Made by a program: the position numbers and the translations under genes
The notes under the pieces: model-generated
Database searches by the model: none
Told to the model about the DNA's origin: nothing
The model's input: the letters and a program-made list of their open reading frames with translations, nothing else
Assembly (NCBI RefSeq): GCF_017591425.1
Contig: NW_024465369.1
Location: 26,400,001-26,464,000 of the forward strand
Direction: 5' to 3'
Length of the DNA: 64,000 nucleotides
Source of the DNA: Ochotona curzoniae
Taxonomy: Eukaryota; Chordata; Mammalia; Lagomorpha; Ochotonidae
Shown: piece by piece, positions 25,185-36,432 of the stretch
Layout of the letters: each line of letters begins with the position of its first letter
Position numbering within the stretch: the stretch's first letter is position 1

Positions 25185-25491
25185 ATTGATTTATTTCCAC
25201 AGAGAGGAAAAAAGTGAGTGAGCGAAAGAGATAGAGAAAGAATCTTCCATCACTGGTTTATTCCCAAAATACTGCAACAGCCAGGGCTGGGCCAGGGAAA
25301 GCTAGGAAGTGTCTTCCAATTTTCCCAAGTAGGTGTAGGGCCTTAAGCACTTAGACCATCCTCCACTGTCTTCTCAGATTTGTTAGCAGGGAGCAAGATT
25401 GAAAGTGGAGAAGCCAGGTCTTGAACCACTGGTGCATATGGGGTTATGGCATCACATGCAGTCACTTTACCTGCCATATCGCAATGCAGCC
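25185..25491 (-). repeat. CSINE, near full length
   Basis: Antisense: GATTGATTTATTTCC, GAAAGAGATAGAGAAAG, AATCTTCCATCACTGG, 'CCAGGGCTGGGCCAGGGAAA', TTAGCAGGGAGCAAGATTGA, then a B-box complement within CTTGAACCACTGGTGC and 'GCATATGGGGTTATGGC'. Confidence 0.85.
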
Positions 25492-26469
25492 ACAAGAGCT
25501 CTATTTCAGTACCAATTTCCTAGTCACTAATATAATTATAATGGAATGGAAACCAGTCTGAACCTAAGATTTCTCACCAGCCAGTCCTATACAAGAGCTA
25601 CTTATGCCAGCTGAGCTCAGGAGTGCAGTGGTAGAAAGGACTATTGCAGGGCTGCCAATGTACAGAATCAGAGCTGGCATCTGAATTTACTGTTCTTATT
25701 GCAATAGTTTGGTTATTCCACTTCTTTTAATGAAATTATTCTATAATATTGATGCAATGGTTTTGGTACTGTGCTGTTATCCAACATGAAATAAGATTAT
25801 TTTCCACACAAACAATAATCCTTTTAACATCACCACCTAGACTACTTGAAAACATCAACTTGGCTTTCTCAGCTAAGGCTGAACCATTCCCATTCTAATT
25901 TAGCATTATAGCATGCATTCTAGAACAACAGGATTAGAGTACCCATTAAGAAGAAGGAAAAATAACCAAGAGGATGCTCCTAGTCCTCTCTATTTTCTGA
26001 AACTCTTAATAATGACTACTCACAAATACATTAGGAGAGTGTATGAACTGGCACATACCTACTAGAATGTAGAAAAGTACAGTCTCTGATCCAGATTTCA
26101 CTCTGGAGATCCACAGCTGTCTATCCAACTGCTTACCAATGACATCAAACTCAACACGTGCGGAGAGAACTCAACCATCACCTTGCTATTGCTAGGCATT
26201 CTAACCCTTTCCCTTTTACTTTTCACTGAGTCAGTGACAAAATCTTTTCAGTTCATCTCCTAAACATTAAAATTGAATCCCTATTTTTCATTCCCATGCT
26301 AGTGCTTTACCTCAGTATCATCCCTTCGTAACAGAGTCATTCAGGGTTCCGTCGTGGTGTTCCTTCTAGCTCCTTTTACATATTTGTAGGCATACATGTC
26401 TATGCTTATATTATGACTTGGAAAATAGAAAGTAGAAAAATTTCCTGCATTTTAAAATGGAAATTTTTT

Positions 26470-26724
26470 ATTTGTTTTTTTATTATTTATTTTTATCTGC
26501 TTAAGAAATCCTTCACCTTCTGGTTCAACAGCCCATGCTAGGACAAGCTGAAGCCAAGAACCTTAGATCCCATCTGGATGAGCAGCATGGATGGCAGTAA
26601 GGAAAGTACTTGGGCTGTAGAAAGAAGGTGGATCCTAAGTGGATAGCTGGGACTTGGACCAACCCTCTGATAAGGGATTTAGCTGTCCTAACTCATGACT
26701 TAATCCTGCTACATCACAATGCCC
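26470..26724 (-). repeat. CSINE, diverged
   Basis: Antisense: TTATTTATTTTTATCTGC, TGAAGCCAAGAACCTTAGAT, AAGGAAAGTACTTGGGC, GTGGATAGCTGGGACTTGGA, then CTACATCACAATGCCC, the complement of the element start. An older subfamily copy. Confidence 0.65.
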
Positions 26725-27339
26725 ATTTCCTGAGTTCACCATTTTAAAATATGAAAATCCAAAAACATAAATAAAAAGGGACTTTACCTATCACCCTTTA
26801 AGGTCATTTTCTTGTAAAGTCTGCCTTTCCCTTTTAAGTATTGAAATATTTGCTTTGAAACTTTCTATGAATTTTCGCTCAATTTCTGTCAAAAGCATAT
26901 TTTACCCCTTTTAATTTTTGAGATTAACAGAGACTTTCTCACAAATTACATTTTTGTATATGTTGATTATTGTGATGATAATGCCTCTCCCTAGTTCACA
27001 TTATCCTTTCACACCCGAGTCCACTACACTGTTGACAAGCTGCAACAACCAGCTTTCGCAACAGAGCACAAAGTCCTGACGTCAGTGGTCTTCTTACCCT
27101 TTCATAATTGTGAGCATTCTCATGTGTTTGTATCCAAATCTCACTAGCTGGTTAACAGTGGTGTTATAATACATATCTTCCAACAAAATTATTTGTTATC
27201 AGTAAGTATAAATGTTATAATATTTAGTGATCCTGCATTAGAATATTTTGGAAGTTTAAAAAGAAAATGAGTTAGCTCTCTTAGAATAAATGCCTGGAAA
27301 GAGTGACTCAACCAATACAACACTTATTTATCTGTTCCA

Positions 27340-27448
27340 AACTATGTATGTGTTACCCTCTTTCATTAGCCGAAGACTGTCCTATTTATCTTATGGCCCC
27401 AGAAGCCTGTATAGTATTTTGCACATAATATATGTTCAATAAATAGGA
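27340..27448 (+). repeat. L2 3' end relic
   Basis: 'GCCCCAGAAGCCTGTATAG', TTTTGCACATAATATATG and TTCAATAAATAGG follow the L2 tail consensus (CCCCAGTGCCTAGCACAGTGCC...AGGTGCTCAATAAAT). Confidence 0.5.
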
Positions 27449-30385
27449 AAGGAAAAAGTTCAGCAAAAATGTCAAACCAGTAATAACAATCTGACTTATC
27501 AAAATCCCATGGCTGATAAAATTATCTCTAAGGAGTATCTGTTACATTTTTATAAAGCTAGAATAATAGATATTTATCTATTATGATCTACTAGGTGAAT
27601 GGGTAATTCCTAATTCACTTTATGCTTGTTAATATTAATTAAAGTGGTTGTCACAAAATGCATCAAACTGTACTTCCTTGGAACATTTTATGTTATGTTA
27701 TGTAATAAAACCACATACCAAGAAAAAAAAACAAAATAAAAAGCATTCCTTGTAAATTTAAAAATCAAATTCAGCATAATTTATTCATTATATCTCTAAA
27801 TGTGTACTGAGGGCTTTGTGAAACGCATGATTGGCTTTTGCAAAGAAAACAGGGGAAACAGAATCAAATAAGAAATATAATCAAGCAGAAATAATCACAA
27901 ACTTAAAATTGACAATTATTGAAGCATGATTTAGTTATCTTAAACTTGGAAAGACATACTTTATTCTCAAATTCCATCTCCTAATTAGTTATATTCTTCC
28001 TGGAATTTACTAATTTTTCCCACAAATGTAATTCTCATGTTTTACCTCTGCCCAATAAGTTAAGCCACAGTAGTAACCCTTATGATAGCAAAGAGAATCA
28101 AACTGGAGCAAACCACCTCAATGTTGACTTCTGGCATGTAAGATTTAATGGCAGATCGTGTCTTCTTCGTGCCTCTCACTTAAAAGGGATAATGCATGTG
28201 AAGACAGACTCAATTGTAGGTTCAGTCATATCAAAATGTGATTTATGCCAAAATAGATCTGGAAATGTCAACAATTGCAGAATAAATGACAAGTTTTAAA
28301 CTCTTCAAAAGAGGAGCGAATTTGGTGATTGGATTATTTTTGTCTGCTGGAATTCAAAGCACAATCCTTTCTTATACATGCATATAAAGCTTTACATTTT
28401 TACATTTTTCTTCAGCAGAACTTGAGAATCAAATAAAATCCTGTAACTGACAGATCGACACAAATCTTCGTCTTTCCACTCTCCTGGTTTGTTACCGGCA
28501 TGATGCAGCATTTACCATAGAAAAAATTAATTTGATTTGCTATTAACAGCATTTTGAGTACACAAAGCATCAACAGAAAGCACACTGGCTCTGAGCAGGG
28601 AGCGCCAATAGACAGTCATCTGCAAATGGACAACTTTAATTTGATTCCTGGCACCATTGGCCGTGCTGAGAATTCTCCTATCTCTTCACACCAGGGGTGT
28701 GCTCTTTTAAGCATTGCTCCCTGAAGGGAAGGAAAAACTAGAGAGAGAGGATTTCCAATGACCCTGCACAGATGAATGGATATGTCAATGGTGAATATTG
28801 GTTCAGCTTTGAAACGGAATCCTGCAGTGGTCTTGCTGCTCCAGCCCTTCTACGCCAGTGTGAATGGTGCTGAAGATGTGTGTGAGCAGGAATCTTTAAA
28901 AGATCAAGACAGAGAGTGAGAAAGTGAAAACATAAGCAGAAAAAAAGCAAAACGCTTTTAAAAATTAATATGATTTTAAATGTTTGAGAAATTCAATCCT
29001 CTAGAGGCAAGAAGGGAATATTAACTCTCATATTAATGGGGCTTTAGAGTTCAAAATTGAATCTCAGACAGGTAAATTTCAAAATATTAATTGCTCATGA
29101 AATGTATTAGTAATGTGATGTTCATTGATGATTCCTGAAGAACAATTAAATATTGAATTGAGCACCAAGCACTTCAAATCCTTTTTTTCCTCTTTGCTGA
29201 TGTTATAGTGAAAGTATATACTGACACAAGCAAAAGGAAGACATATCAATTCCATTTTGTACAGAAGATGAACATTTCCGTTACTAATCTTATGACTGAA
29301 TAAATGCAAAAATTCTGCCTGAGTAACTGCAGAGCATGCATTTATTTTCACATGCTTTATGGTTAGTTTTCATTCAGCTATCAATCAATCAATTATGCTG
29401 TGACATGATGTAATTTCCTAATCATACTAATATTCATGCCTTTATCACTATCAAACCTAGAGCACATACATTTCAATGAGACAGAAGTCTAATTATTTAA
29501 ATGTGTAACAGCATATTACATCTCCAAGGCTGTTTCCTTTATGAGGTTTTCTCTCCTAAAACAATCTCTAATTTAATTGTAAAGCAAAAAATATATTAAA
29601 TAATGTTATACATACCCCTCTAGTAAGCAAAACTGATTTTTTTTAACAGATCCCAATAAATATAGAAATCTTATGAGTCCTAATTTAAACCCAATGTTGC
29701 TTGCTTGTTACTAAGAGTAGTAAATTAGAATTTATGGCTCAAACAATAATAATCATACAAATCTAAGAACAAAGAATTGCTCTGCACCATTAAAATATGA
29801 TTTTACTTTGTATCTTATGAGTTAACCATCAAATTCTTCTCTGTACTTAAACTGCTTCAAACTTAAAAAAATGGCAAGACTATTATGACAGGTTCTAGAG
29901 AAAAGCTTAAAAATTTTAAGCAAGGCTACTTTCCTGATGCATGTGTTGTAAACCATAATTATAGGCTCTATCATGCAGATTAAAGGTAATACATCTTCTA
30001 TATTTAGTGTAGGTTTAACATGGCAATTATATACATGCTTCTGTGGGTCTTGACAGGGGGAAAAATTCAGCCAAGTTATAGTTTGCTATAGTAATTTAAG
30101 GCAGAGTCCACTCAAACCATGCCAATTGCTTCTCTAATACATTCCCTTGACCACAACATATTTGACAAACATTTTCAAGACAGCCCTGAAAATCCACTAT
30201 TTTTCTCATTGCAGAATAAGCACACTAAAATCAAATTTGAAACAGTTCTGAAAATAATTATAAAAACCCAAAAGTCATTAATCTTTTTAAAAATCTCTTT
30301 AAGTGTATTTAATTGGGGGAAGTCAGAGACAAAAATTGTGATAGATCTGCTGGATACTCAGGGTTGCATCAGGCTGAAGCCAACT
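27449..30385. other. FIGN intron, no gene or SINE
   Basis: AT-rich single-copy sequence. The segment 28480-28690 stands out by its mixed composition and a CCATTGGC/GGGAGCGCC-type motif content; see findings. Nothing else recognisable. Confidence 0.5.
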
Positions 30386-30389
30386 AACT

Positions 30390-30560
30390 CCATAAGGCCC
30401 GGAGCACCATTCGGATCTCCCATTGGAGTGGCATAGTCCCAAGTACTCAAATCATCACTTGCTCACTTCTGGGGTTCACATTAACATGAAGTTAGAATGA
30501 GAAGCAGAGCTGGAAGTGGGGTCCAGACACGGTGATATGCGAAGCAGTATAATAAGTGGT
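30390..30560 (-). repeat. CSINE 5' half, old subfamily
   Basis: Antisense head half: 'CCCAAGTACTCAAATCATCA', GGGGTTCACATTAACATGAA, GAAGCAGAGCTGGAAGTGGG, 'GACACGGTGATATGCGAAGC'. The 3' half of the element is missing. Confidence 0.65.
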
Positions 30561-31230
30561 ATTATAACCATGCAAAAGATGACCCCTCCATTCTTTTTCA
30601 ACTAACAAAATTTCTGACTTTGAAACTCCTTGGGGGAAGTCTAACAACTTAGGGGAGTCTTCCTGTTCTTTCTCTAAGTATTTTATTGCTATTGATCTGA
30701 AATATTGTATGGTATTCATAAACAATAGAAATATACACAAATGTTTTATGTACACAATAGCTTAGGTTGACAAGTGTCCCTTGAAGAATTGTTACTACTG
30801 TTCTTATTTTCAAAGTACTGCCTTGGTGCTACAATTACCACTTTGCTAACAAAAGCTATTTCATATGAAGCTATAGATAGGTATATATACTTGCAGGAAG
30901 TGCTTCTTATAAGCAGTATTACATCACTTTTGCATTCACTTGTATAACACGCTTCTGGTGAAAGCTATCATCTGATTTAGAATTAACACATCACCATAAA
31001 CTGATAAGCTCTTTTCTACACATGAAAAACTAAAGATTAACCAAGTTAATAGATACAGAAAATCGGGAACTCAAAATTTTCACAACACCGTACCAAGGAA
31101 GTTTCCCTTGGTTATGTGTCAGAGTCGCAAGAATCGGAACTGATTCCTAATCATGTTCATGCATCTCCAGTTGTTCAATTGTTGCTCATGTTACCCTTTT
31201 CTTTCACTTTCCACAATCATCCTATTATAG

Positions 31231-31232
<2 letters not shown>

Positions 31233-31274
<42 letters not shown>
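31233..31274. repeat. (GT)21 microsatellite
   Basis: Uninterrupted dinucleotide repeat of 42 bp, flanked by AG and ACCTACCTACGTATGG. It is likely length-polymorphic. Confidence 0.95.
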
Positions 31275-31276
<2 letters not shown>

Positions 31277-32239
31277 CTACCTACGTATGGCTACAATTAA
31301 GTTTCAATTGAGGAAACAAATAATCATTTGTAGTAATTGAATTTAAATGTGTTTTACACAGTTAAGAGTCTGTACTTAAAAAGAGAATTTGATTCATTTA
31401 TATGGAAACAGACTATTTTTTTTTTGTAAAGAACCTCTTCCTTTAGACTCAGAGTTCATTACTGAATCCAGACAATTGACTTAAAAAAAAAGCCCACAAC
31501 TGTTTTGATTCTAATGCTCAGTCTTTGAACTGTATTTAGCTACAAAAAGATAGGGTTAATAATAATAGCTGGGTAGAATAGTAAAGCTCTCACATGCTAA
31601 TGATAAGAAACCCAATAGAAATCCCTTGAATGCATACCTGCTCAAATATTTAGAATAAAAGTGGTACATATGAGTCATATGAGTGCTGACCCTTTCACCC
31701 TCAACTCTCCTAAACAGTGATGAATACCAGGGAGACGCTCTGAGTCTCCTCCTTGTCCCTTAACAGACTGCTTCGCATCAAGTGCTCAGTGGGCTGGAAA
31801 GCCGCAGCCAGCTAGGGAGGGACAGCACAGACGGAGCCATGTTTCCTCTGTCAGAGGCAGCTGATTAGGCTGACACCAACTCTTCACGTTCAACCTGCTA
31901 AGCGGGCCTCTGCACGTAGGGCTTTCCCAAACTTGGAGCAGTCACCACTGAAGGGTGCACAATATGCTGTGTGTTGATAATGGCAAGGCTGCCTTCGCTG
32001 GCTACACACACATGCTAATGAAGAGTTCTCTGGCTGCAGATTTCGCTCAAATTTCATTTTGAAAAGCTAGAAAAGTTTAAAATTATAGAAAGAAGAAGAG
32101 TGTCTTCAGTAACTTCATTATCCTAGATTTTGCATTTGCTATTTTTCAGAGTCAGATGAAATCCTAAAGGAGCCTCAGAAGTCCCTAGTAAAATTAAATA
32201 GTAAAAGCTCTGATTTCATATCCCTGCCTGAATCACGCA

Positions 32240-32375
32240 GATTGAAAAGACTTTGCTCACCATGAGCTCGCCCCTTTCTCTTGCAGTGAAGGAAGCTCAG
32301 ATCCAGAGATTTTATAGGTCAGCAGCTGCTAAACCGGGCTTAGAATCCAGTTCTCATGTATCAGGAGGTTTTCCA
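32240..32375 (-). repeat. MIR-like relic
   Basis: 'GAAGGAAGCTCAGATCCAGA', GGTCAGCAGCTGCTAAACCG and GGCTTAGAATCCAGTTCTC follow the antisense MIR pattern (GAAACTGAGGCTCAGAGAGG ... GGATTAGAACCCAGGTCT). The apparent frame through it is not a gene. Confidence 0.5.
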
Positions 32376-33881
32376 TTACTCTACATTCACAGCCTTATGG
32401 TTTTTCTGAAAATTAAAAATTCACACACCGGACATAATTACAGCCTCAAAGATAGTCATTTAGAGGTGAAGAAGTTGGAAATCTGATAAGGAAGATAAAA
32501 TAAAGGATTGTAATGTCAGCAAATCCCGAAAGTGGGACCCTTAAATCAGGTCCAGTACATATAGAATATTTTCTTAGGATCATAATAGGACCTGTATTGG
32601 TAACAAACATTCATTTCTAACTTAAGGACTAGTGATGAGTGAGGCTATGTGTTTATGGAATCTATCTTATTTAGATGAATCTTGTTTAAAGAGTTTCAAC
32701 AGAATTAATTTTGGTACATTATGATGCATTTCAGTAGAAATATTCAGTAGTATTCAGTATTCAGTAGTAGTATTATCAAAATTGCATTATTAATCTGCTA
32801 TATTATAATCTCATACCAACCTAAATAGATGGATCCATTTGTCATTTTGTGTAAAATATTTCTTTTGCTATTGCTATAAGAATGTTCTGGCTTCAAACTT
32901 AGGTCAGTTGGGAATGGTTAAGACATGACTTCCCAGAATGTAAAATGTTTATTGAGAGTTTATTTTTTGAGAGCACATTTACTCTTCAACCATTATGGTA
33001 TAGTTTCACACACTGTTAGCCTAGGTTGATGATACTACTAGCACCCAAGTGAAACAAAGAAGTAATGACTGCTTCCCCCAAAGCTTCCAGAAACACCCGT
33101 GAATCCTGTGGCACGGTGACAACAGTGCCAGATACAGGAGTGGGGAAGCAGGGTAATTACTCTCAGCTCACTAAGAGAAATTAGTTATTTCAGTTAGCAC
33201 TTTGATGATCTATTTCTTCAGCTACAAATGGATCTACCTTAGCTTCCCCTTATATTTTCCTTGTCTTTAAAACATTATGCTAAGACACTTGCTCTGGGTA
33301 TTAGTGAACGCTTCATGCATATGTTAACGTAGAATTCATAACACATCGTGGATAATCCAAGAAAGGAATGTTTATACAAGAAAGGACTACACAGTAGACT
33401 TGGTTCTAGATTATTCCAGACCTGTAGGTTCTCAACAACAGGAACTGGCTAAAAATCACATTTTTATCACCAATAACTAACACAGTTAAAGGTCCATTGT
33501 AGGCCCTCAATACTCTTAACACTGATGGTATCAGAAAATAATATTTGATATCTGATATTCAGACAATATCCAAAAATGAAATTAAGAAATTAATTTACAA
33601 CAGCATCAAAAAGAATAAAAAACACACACAGGAATATTTTTAAAAAAAGGAAAAAACAAGCACTAAGATTTCGACTGCGTAAAATTTTTCAAAAACATGA
33701 AAGACCCCAAAAGAATAGAAAAAATATCTCATGTTCTTGGATTGGAACACTCAATATTATTAACATAACAAATCCTCTAACTGATGTATAGATTCAATGT
33801 AATCCTCATCAAAATCCCCATTTATTATCCCATTGTGGCAATAAACACATTGATTTACCAACTATACAGAAACAAAATACA

Positions 33882-34142
33882 GGGGCAGACACGTGGCACA
33901 GTGGTTAAGACCCTGCTTGGCACTCCAACATCTTCCAGTGTCACCTTGGCAGTGGATGCCAGGTTCCTGCTAAAGCACTCCCTGGGAGTACAGGTCATAG
34001 CTCTCATAGATGTTTCTCAGGCACCCACAGGACAGTTTCTGATTTCTCACTGCAGAGTTCCTTGCTCTGGCAGGCATTTGGGGAGTGATCCAGTGGATGA
34101 TGGCAGCTCTCTTTTATGGCTATGTGGAAAATAGACATCTCA
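33882..34142 (+). repeat. CSINE inserted in the L1
   Basis: Head GGGGCAGACACGTGGCACAG then TGGTTAAGACCCTGC has a clear A-box. The body is diverged, with GGGGAGTGATCCAGTGGATG near the end. The pyrimidine tail is short. It interrupts L1 sequence on both sides, so it is younger than the L1. Confidence 0.75.
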
Positions 34143-34659
34143 GACATTTCTTAAAAAGTACCTTTTTGCTTCAAATGAAAAATGGAAGGGTAACTTAAAG
34201 ACAAAATATTAACAGCCCATAAATGTGGCAAGGGACATGCATCAAGAATATATAAATATTTCCTATAGCTGAATGGTAAAAGACAACTAACTCAATTAAA
34301 ATGTTGGCATTGATTTGAATAGACATTTCACCAAGGAGGATATCTAAAGAGCCATGAAAAGATGTTGGATATTATTATTCATCAGGGAAATTTAAATCAA
34401 AGTCACAATGAAATGCATTTCACACTCACTAGAACGGTTAAAATCAAAGAGATAGTGAGAATTGATGATGAGGCCGTGGAGAAATCAGAACGCCCATGTG
34501 CTGGTGATGGGAAGCTAAAGTGCAGTTACTTTGGAAGACAGTATGGAATTACTCAAAAGATTAAACACAGTGTTATGAAAATACCTAAAAAAGATGCATA
34601 TGTCTACCCAACAGTAAGTGTTTCGTAGCTGACTTGTCAAAAAGTGGGAAAAAACCCAA

Positions 34660-34815
34660 ATGTCTCTCAGGTTCCTGGCTCCTGTCTAGCTAAGCTCTTG
34701 CTATTGCGGCTGCTTGGGGAGTGAATCAGCGGAAGGATATCTTTCTCTCTGTCTCTCCTTCTCTTGGTGAATCTGCATTTCCAATAAAAATAAGAAGTCT
34801 TTGATAAAAAAAAGT
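34660..34815 (+). repeat. CSINE 3' half inserted in the L1
   Basis: CAGGTTCCTGGCTCCTG, 'CTCTTGCTATTGCGGCTGCT', TGGGGAGTGAATCAGCGG, ATCTTTCTCTCTGTCTCTCC, then TTTCCAATAAAAATAAGAAG. It is 5' truncated: the pol III promoter part is missing. Confidence 0.85.
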
Positions 34816-35212
34816 TGTAACAAAATACAGCATGCATTGGAAAATGATCAATTTCACAAAGAAATGAAGGTCTGACACATATTACGTTATAAATGAGCTT
34901 TAAAAAGTATGCTTAACTGAAAGAAACCAGTTATGATTCCACTTGTGTGAAATAGGCAGAATAAGCAAATCCATACACACAGCAAGTAGACCCACAGTTT
35001 CTTAGTGTTGCAGCACTGTTGACAGAATCTCAGGGACTGAGCGATGGTAGCTAAATAGTATAGGTCTCTATTAGACTTGACTAAAGTGTTCTAATACTGA
35101 CTATACCTGTGAACATGCTAAAGTTATTGAATTGTCTACTTAAATTGAGCAAACAATGCTGCAAAACATGTAAAGAAAATGTATGTCAAATGACTAAATA
35201 AATCAATCTTAC

Positions 35213-36109
35213 AGGATGGTTAAGTGGGATGGCAGTCAAAACAGAGGAAATACTACATGAAAGGCTTTGCAGATGTGAAAGACCTGGCATGCTGAGGGAA
35301 AAGAGAGATCCTGAGGAACACACTGTGTTAGAAGTAGGAAACAAGGTTGATCATTCAGGAACAACTTCAGCGTTAACAATCACAACCGCTTCATAACTCA
35401 GAATGATGCAACATGCAAGTTCTTTGAATATTATGCAGCATCAGGTAAAGGATGAATGCTGATAATAATATCCAAACCCAGGCGCCAATATGTGCTAAAA
35501 ATTATTGGAAGCAAAATTATTGGAAGTGGAAGAAAAATTTAGATGAAAAGGAGAGAACTTAGAACCATATTTCCTAGAGAAGACTCTGTACCTACTCTAC
35601 ATTCCCACTCCAAAAACCATAGGTCATACTAGACTTAATCTGGCTTCCAGTATCAGTGCAACTAAATCAGTTTGGCCATGATGAGAAGAGGGTTGATTTG
35701 GGTCCTTGATACATGGCAATATTCCCTAACATATTCTTGCTTTCCAATATGCCAGCAACTATGACAACAGGTCTTTGCTGCTTAGGAAATTTTTCTTCTC
35801 TCCAAAATGGCAAATGGCATTGCTGCAGAAATGGTTGTTCTCATAGTCAATCTGACTGTATTTACTGTAAAACAGTCTCTATAGTAACATGCTGCTTAAT
35901 GGATCTCTTCTGAGGTCATCTTAAACAAGGGAACATGTGACTAAAGATTCAAAAGAAAATTCAACATATGAGAACAAATTTGGAGAAGATAGCTGTAAGT
36001 AACTGTATAAGGAACTAAATGGGCTGGCGCAAAAAACCAGTCTAATTCTACAATAAGTAGCTGTTTTTTCTTAAGATTAAAAATAAAAAAATAAAAGATA
36101 AAAAAGTTA
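35213..36109. other. FIGN intron, no gene recognised
   Basis: Single-copy, purine-rich in places (35215-35360). No repeat family or coding potential recognised. Confidence 0.5.
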
Positions 36110-36432
36110 AAATCCAGGCCCGTCTTGTGACTCAATAGACTAACCATCCACACTGAAGTGCCAGCATCTTATGTGGGTGCTGGTACGAGTCCTGGTTGCT
36201 CTACTTCCTATCCAGCCCCCTGCTTATGGCCTGAAAAAGCAGCGCAGGATAGCCCAAAATGCTTTGGGACCCTGCACCAACATGGGAGACCTGAAGAATC
36301 TCCTGATTCCTGTCTGTGGATAGGCTCAGATCCAGCTTTTGTGGCCATTTGGGAAATGAACCAAAGGATGGAAAACCTCTCTCTCTCTCCTTGTCTCTAT
36401 AAATCTTTCAGATAAAAATAAATAAATCTGAA
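36110..36432 (+). repeat. CSINE, full length
   Basis: Head has CAGGCCCGTCTTGTGACTCA; the B-box region is GGTACGAGTCCTGG. Body: GCCTGAAAAAGCAGCGCAGG, 'GGGACCCTGCACCAACATGG', GAACCAAAGGATGGAAAACC. Tail CTCTCTCTCTCCTTGTCTC ends AAAAATAAATAAATCTG. Confidence 0.9.

Larger units (their letters stand above)
33565..35212 (+). mobile_element. Old L1 (LINE) 3' portion, internally deleted, hosting two SINEs
   Basis: The segments at 33565-33880, 34143-34660 and 34816-35212 run in the order of an L1M-type ORF2 3' end and 3' UTR. Landmarks are AGCATCAAAAAGAATAAAA, CATGTTCTTGGATTGGAACA, ATAGATTCAATGTAATCC and ATCAAAATCCCCATTT; then, after a gap, TGAATAGACATTTCACCAAG, CATGAAAAGATGTTGGAT, TTAAATCAAAGTCACAATGA and CAAAAAGTGGGAAAAAACCC; finally 'GAAAGAAACCAGTTATGATTC' and TATTGAATTGTCTACTTAAA. 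Several hundred bases of ORF2 between the first two segments are absent. No intact reading frame remains, so it is a dead copy. It sits sense to + and antisense to FIGN. Confidence 0.8.

Noticed and set aside
30119..30436. 105-codon plus frame
   Set aside because: Composition is that of AT-rich intron, its end runs into an antisense CSINE, and no domain is recognised.
33784..34134. 116-codon frame
   Set aside because: It joins L1 ORF2 remnant sequence to an inserted CSINE, so it is a chance fusion frame.
34362..34628. 88-codon frame
   Set aside because: It is decayed L1 3' sequence read in a chance frame.
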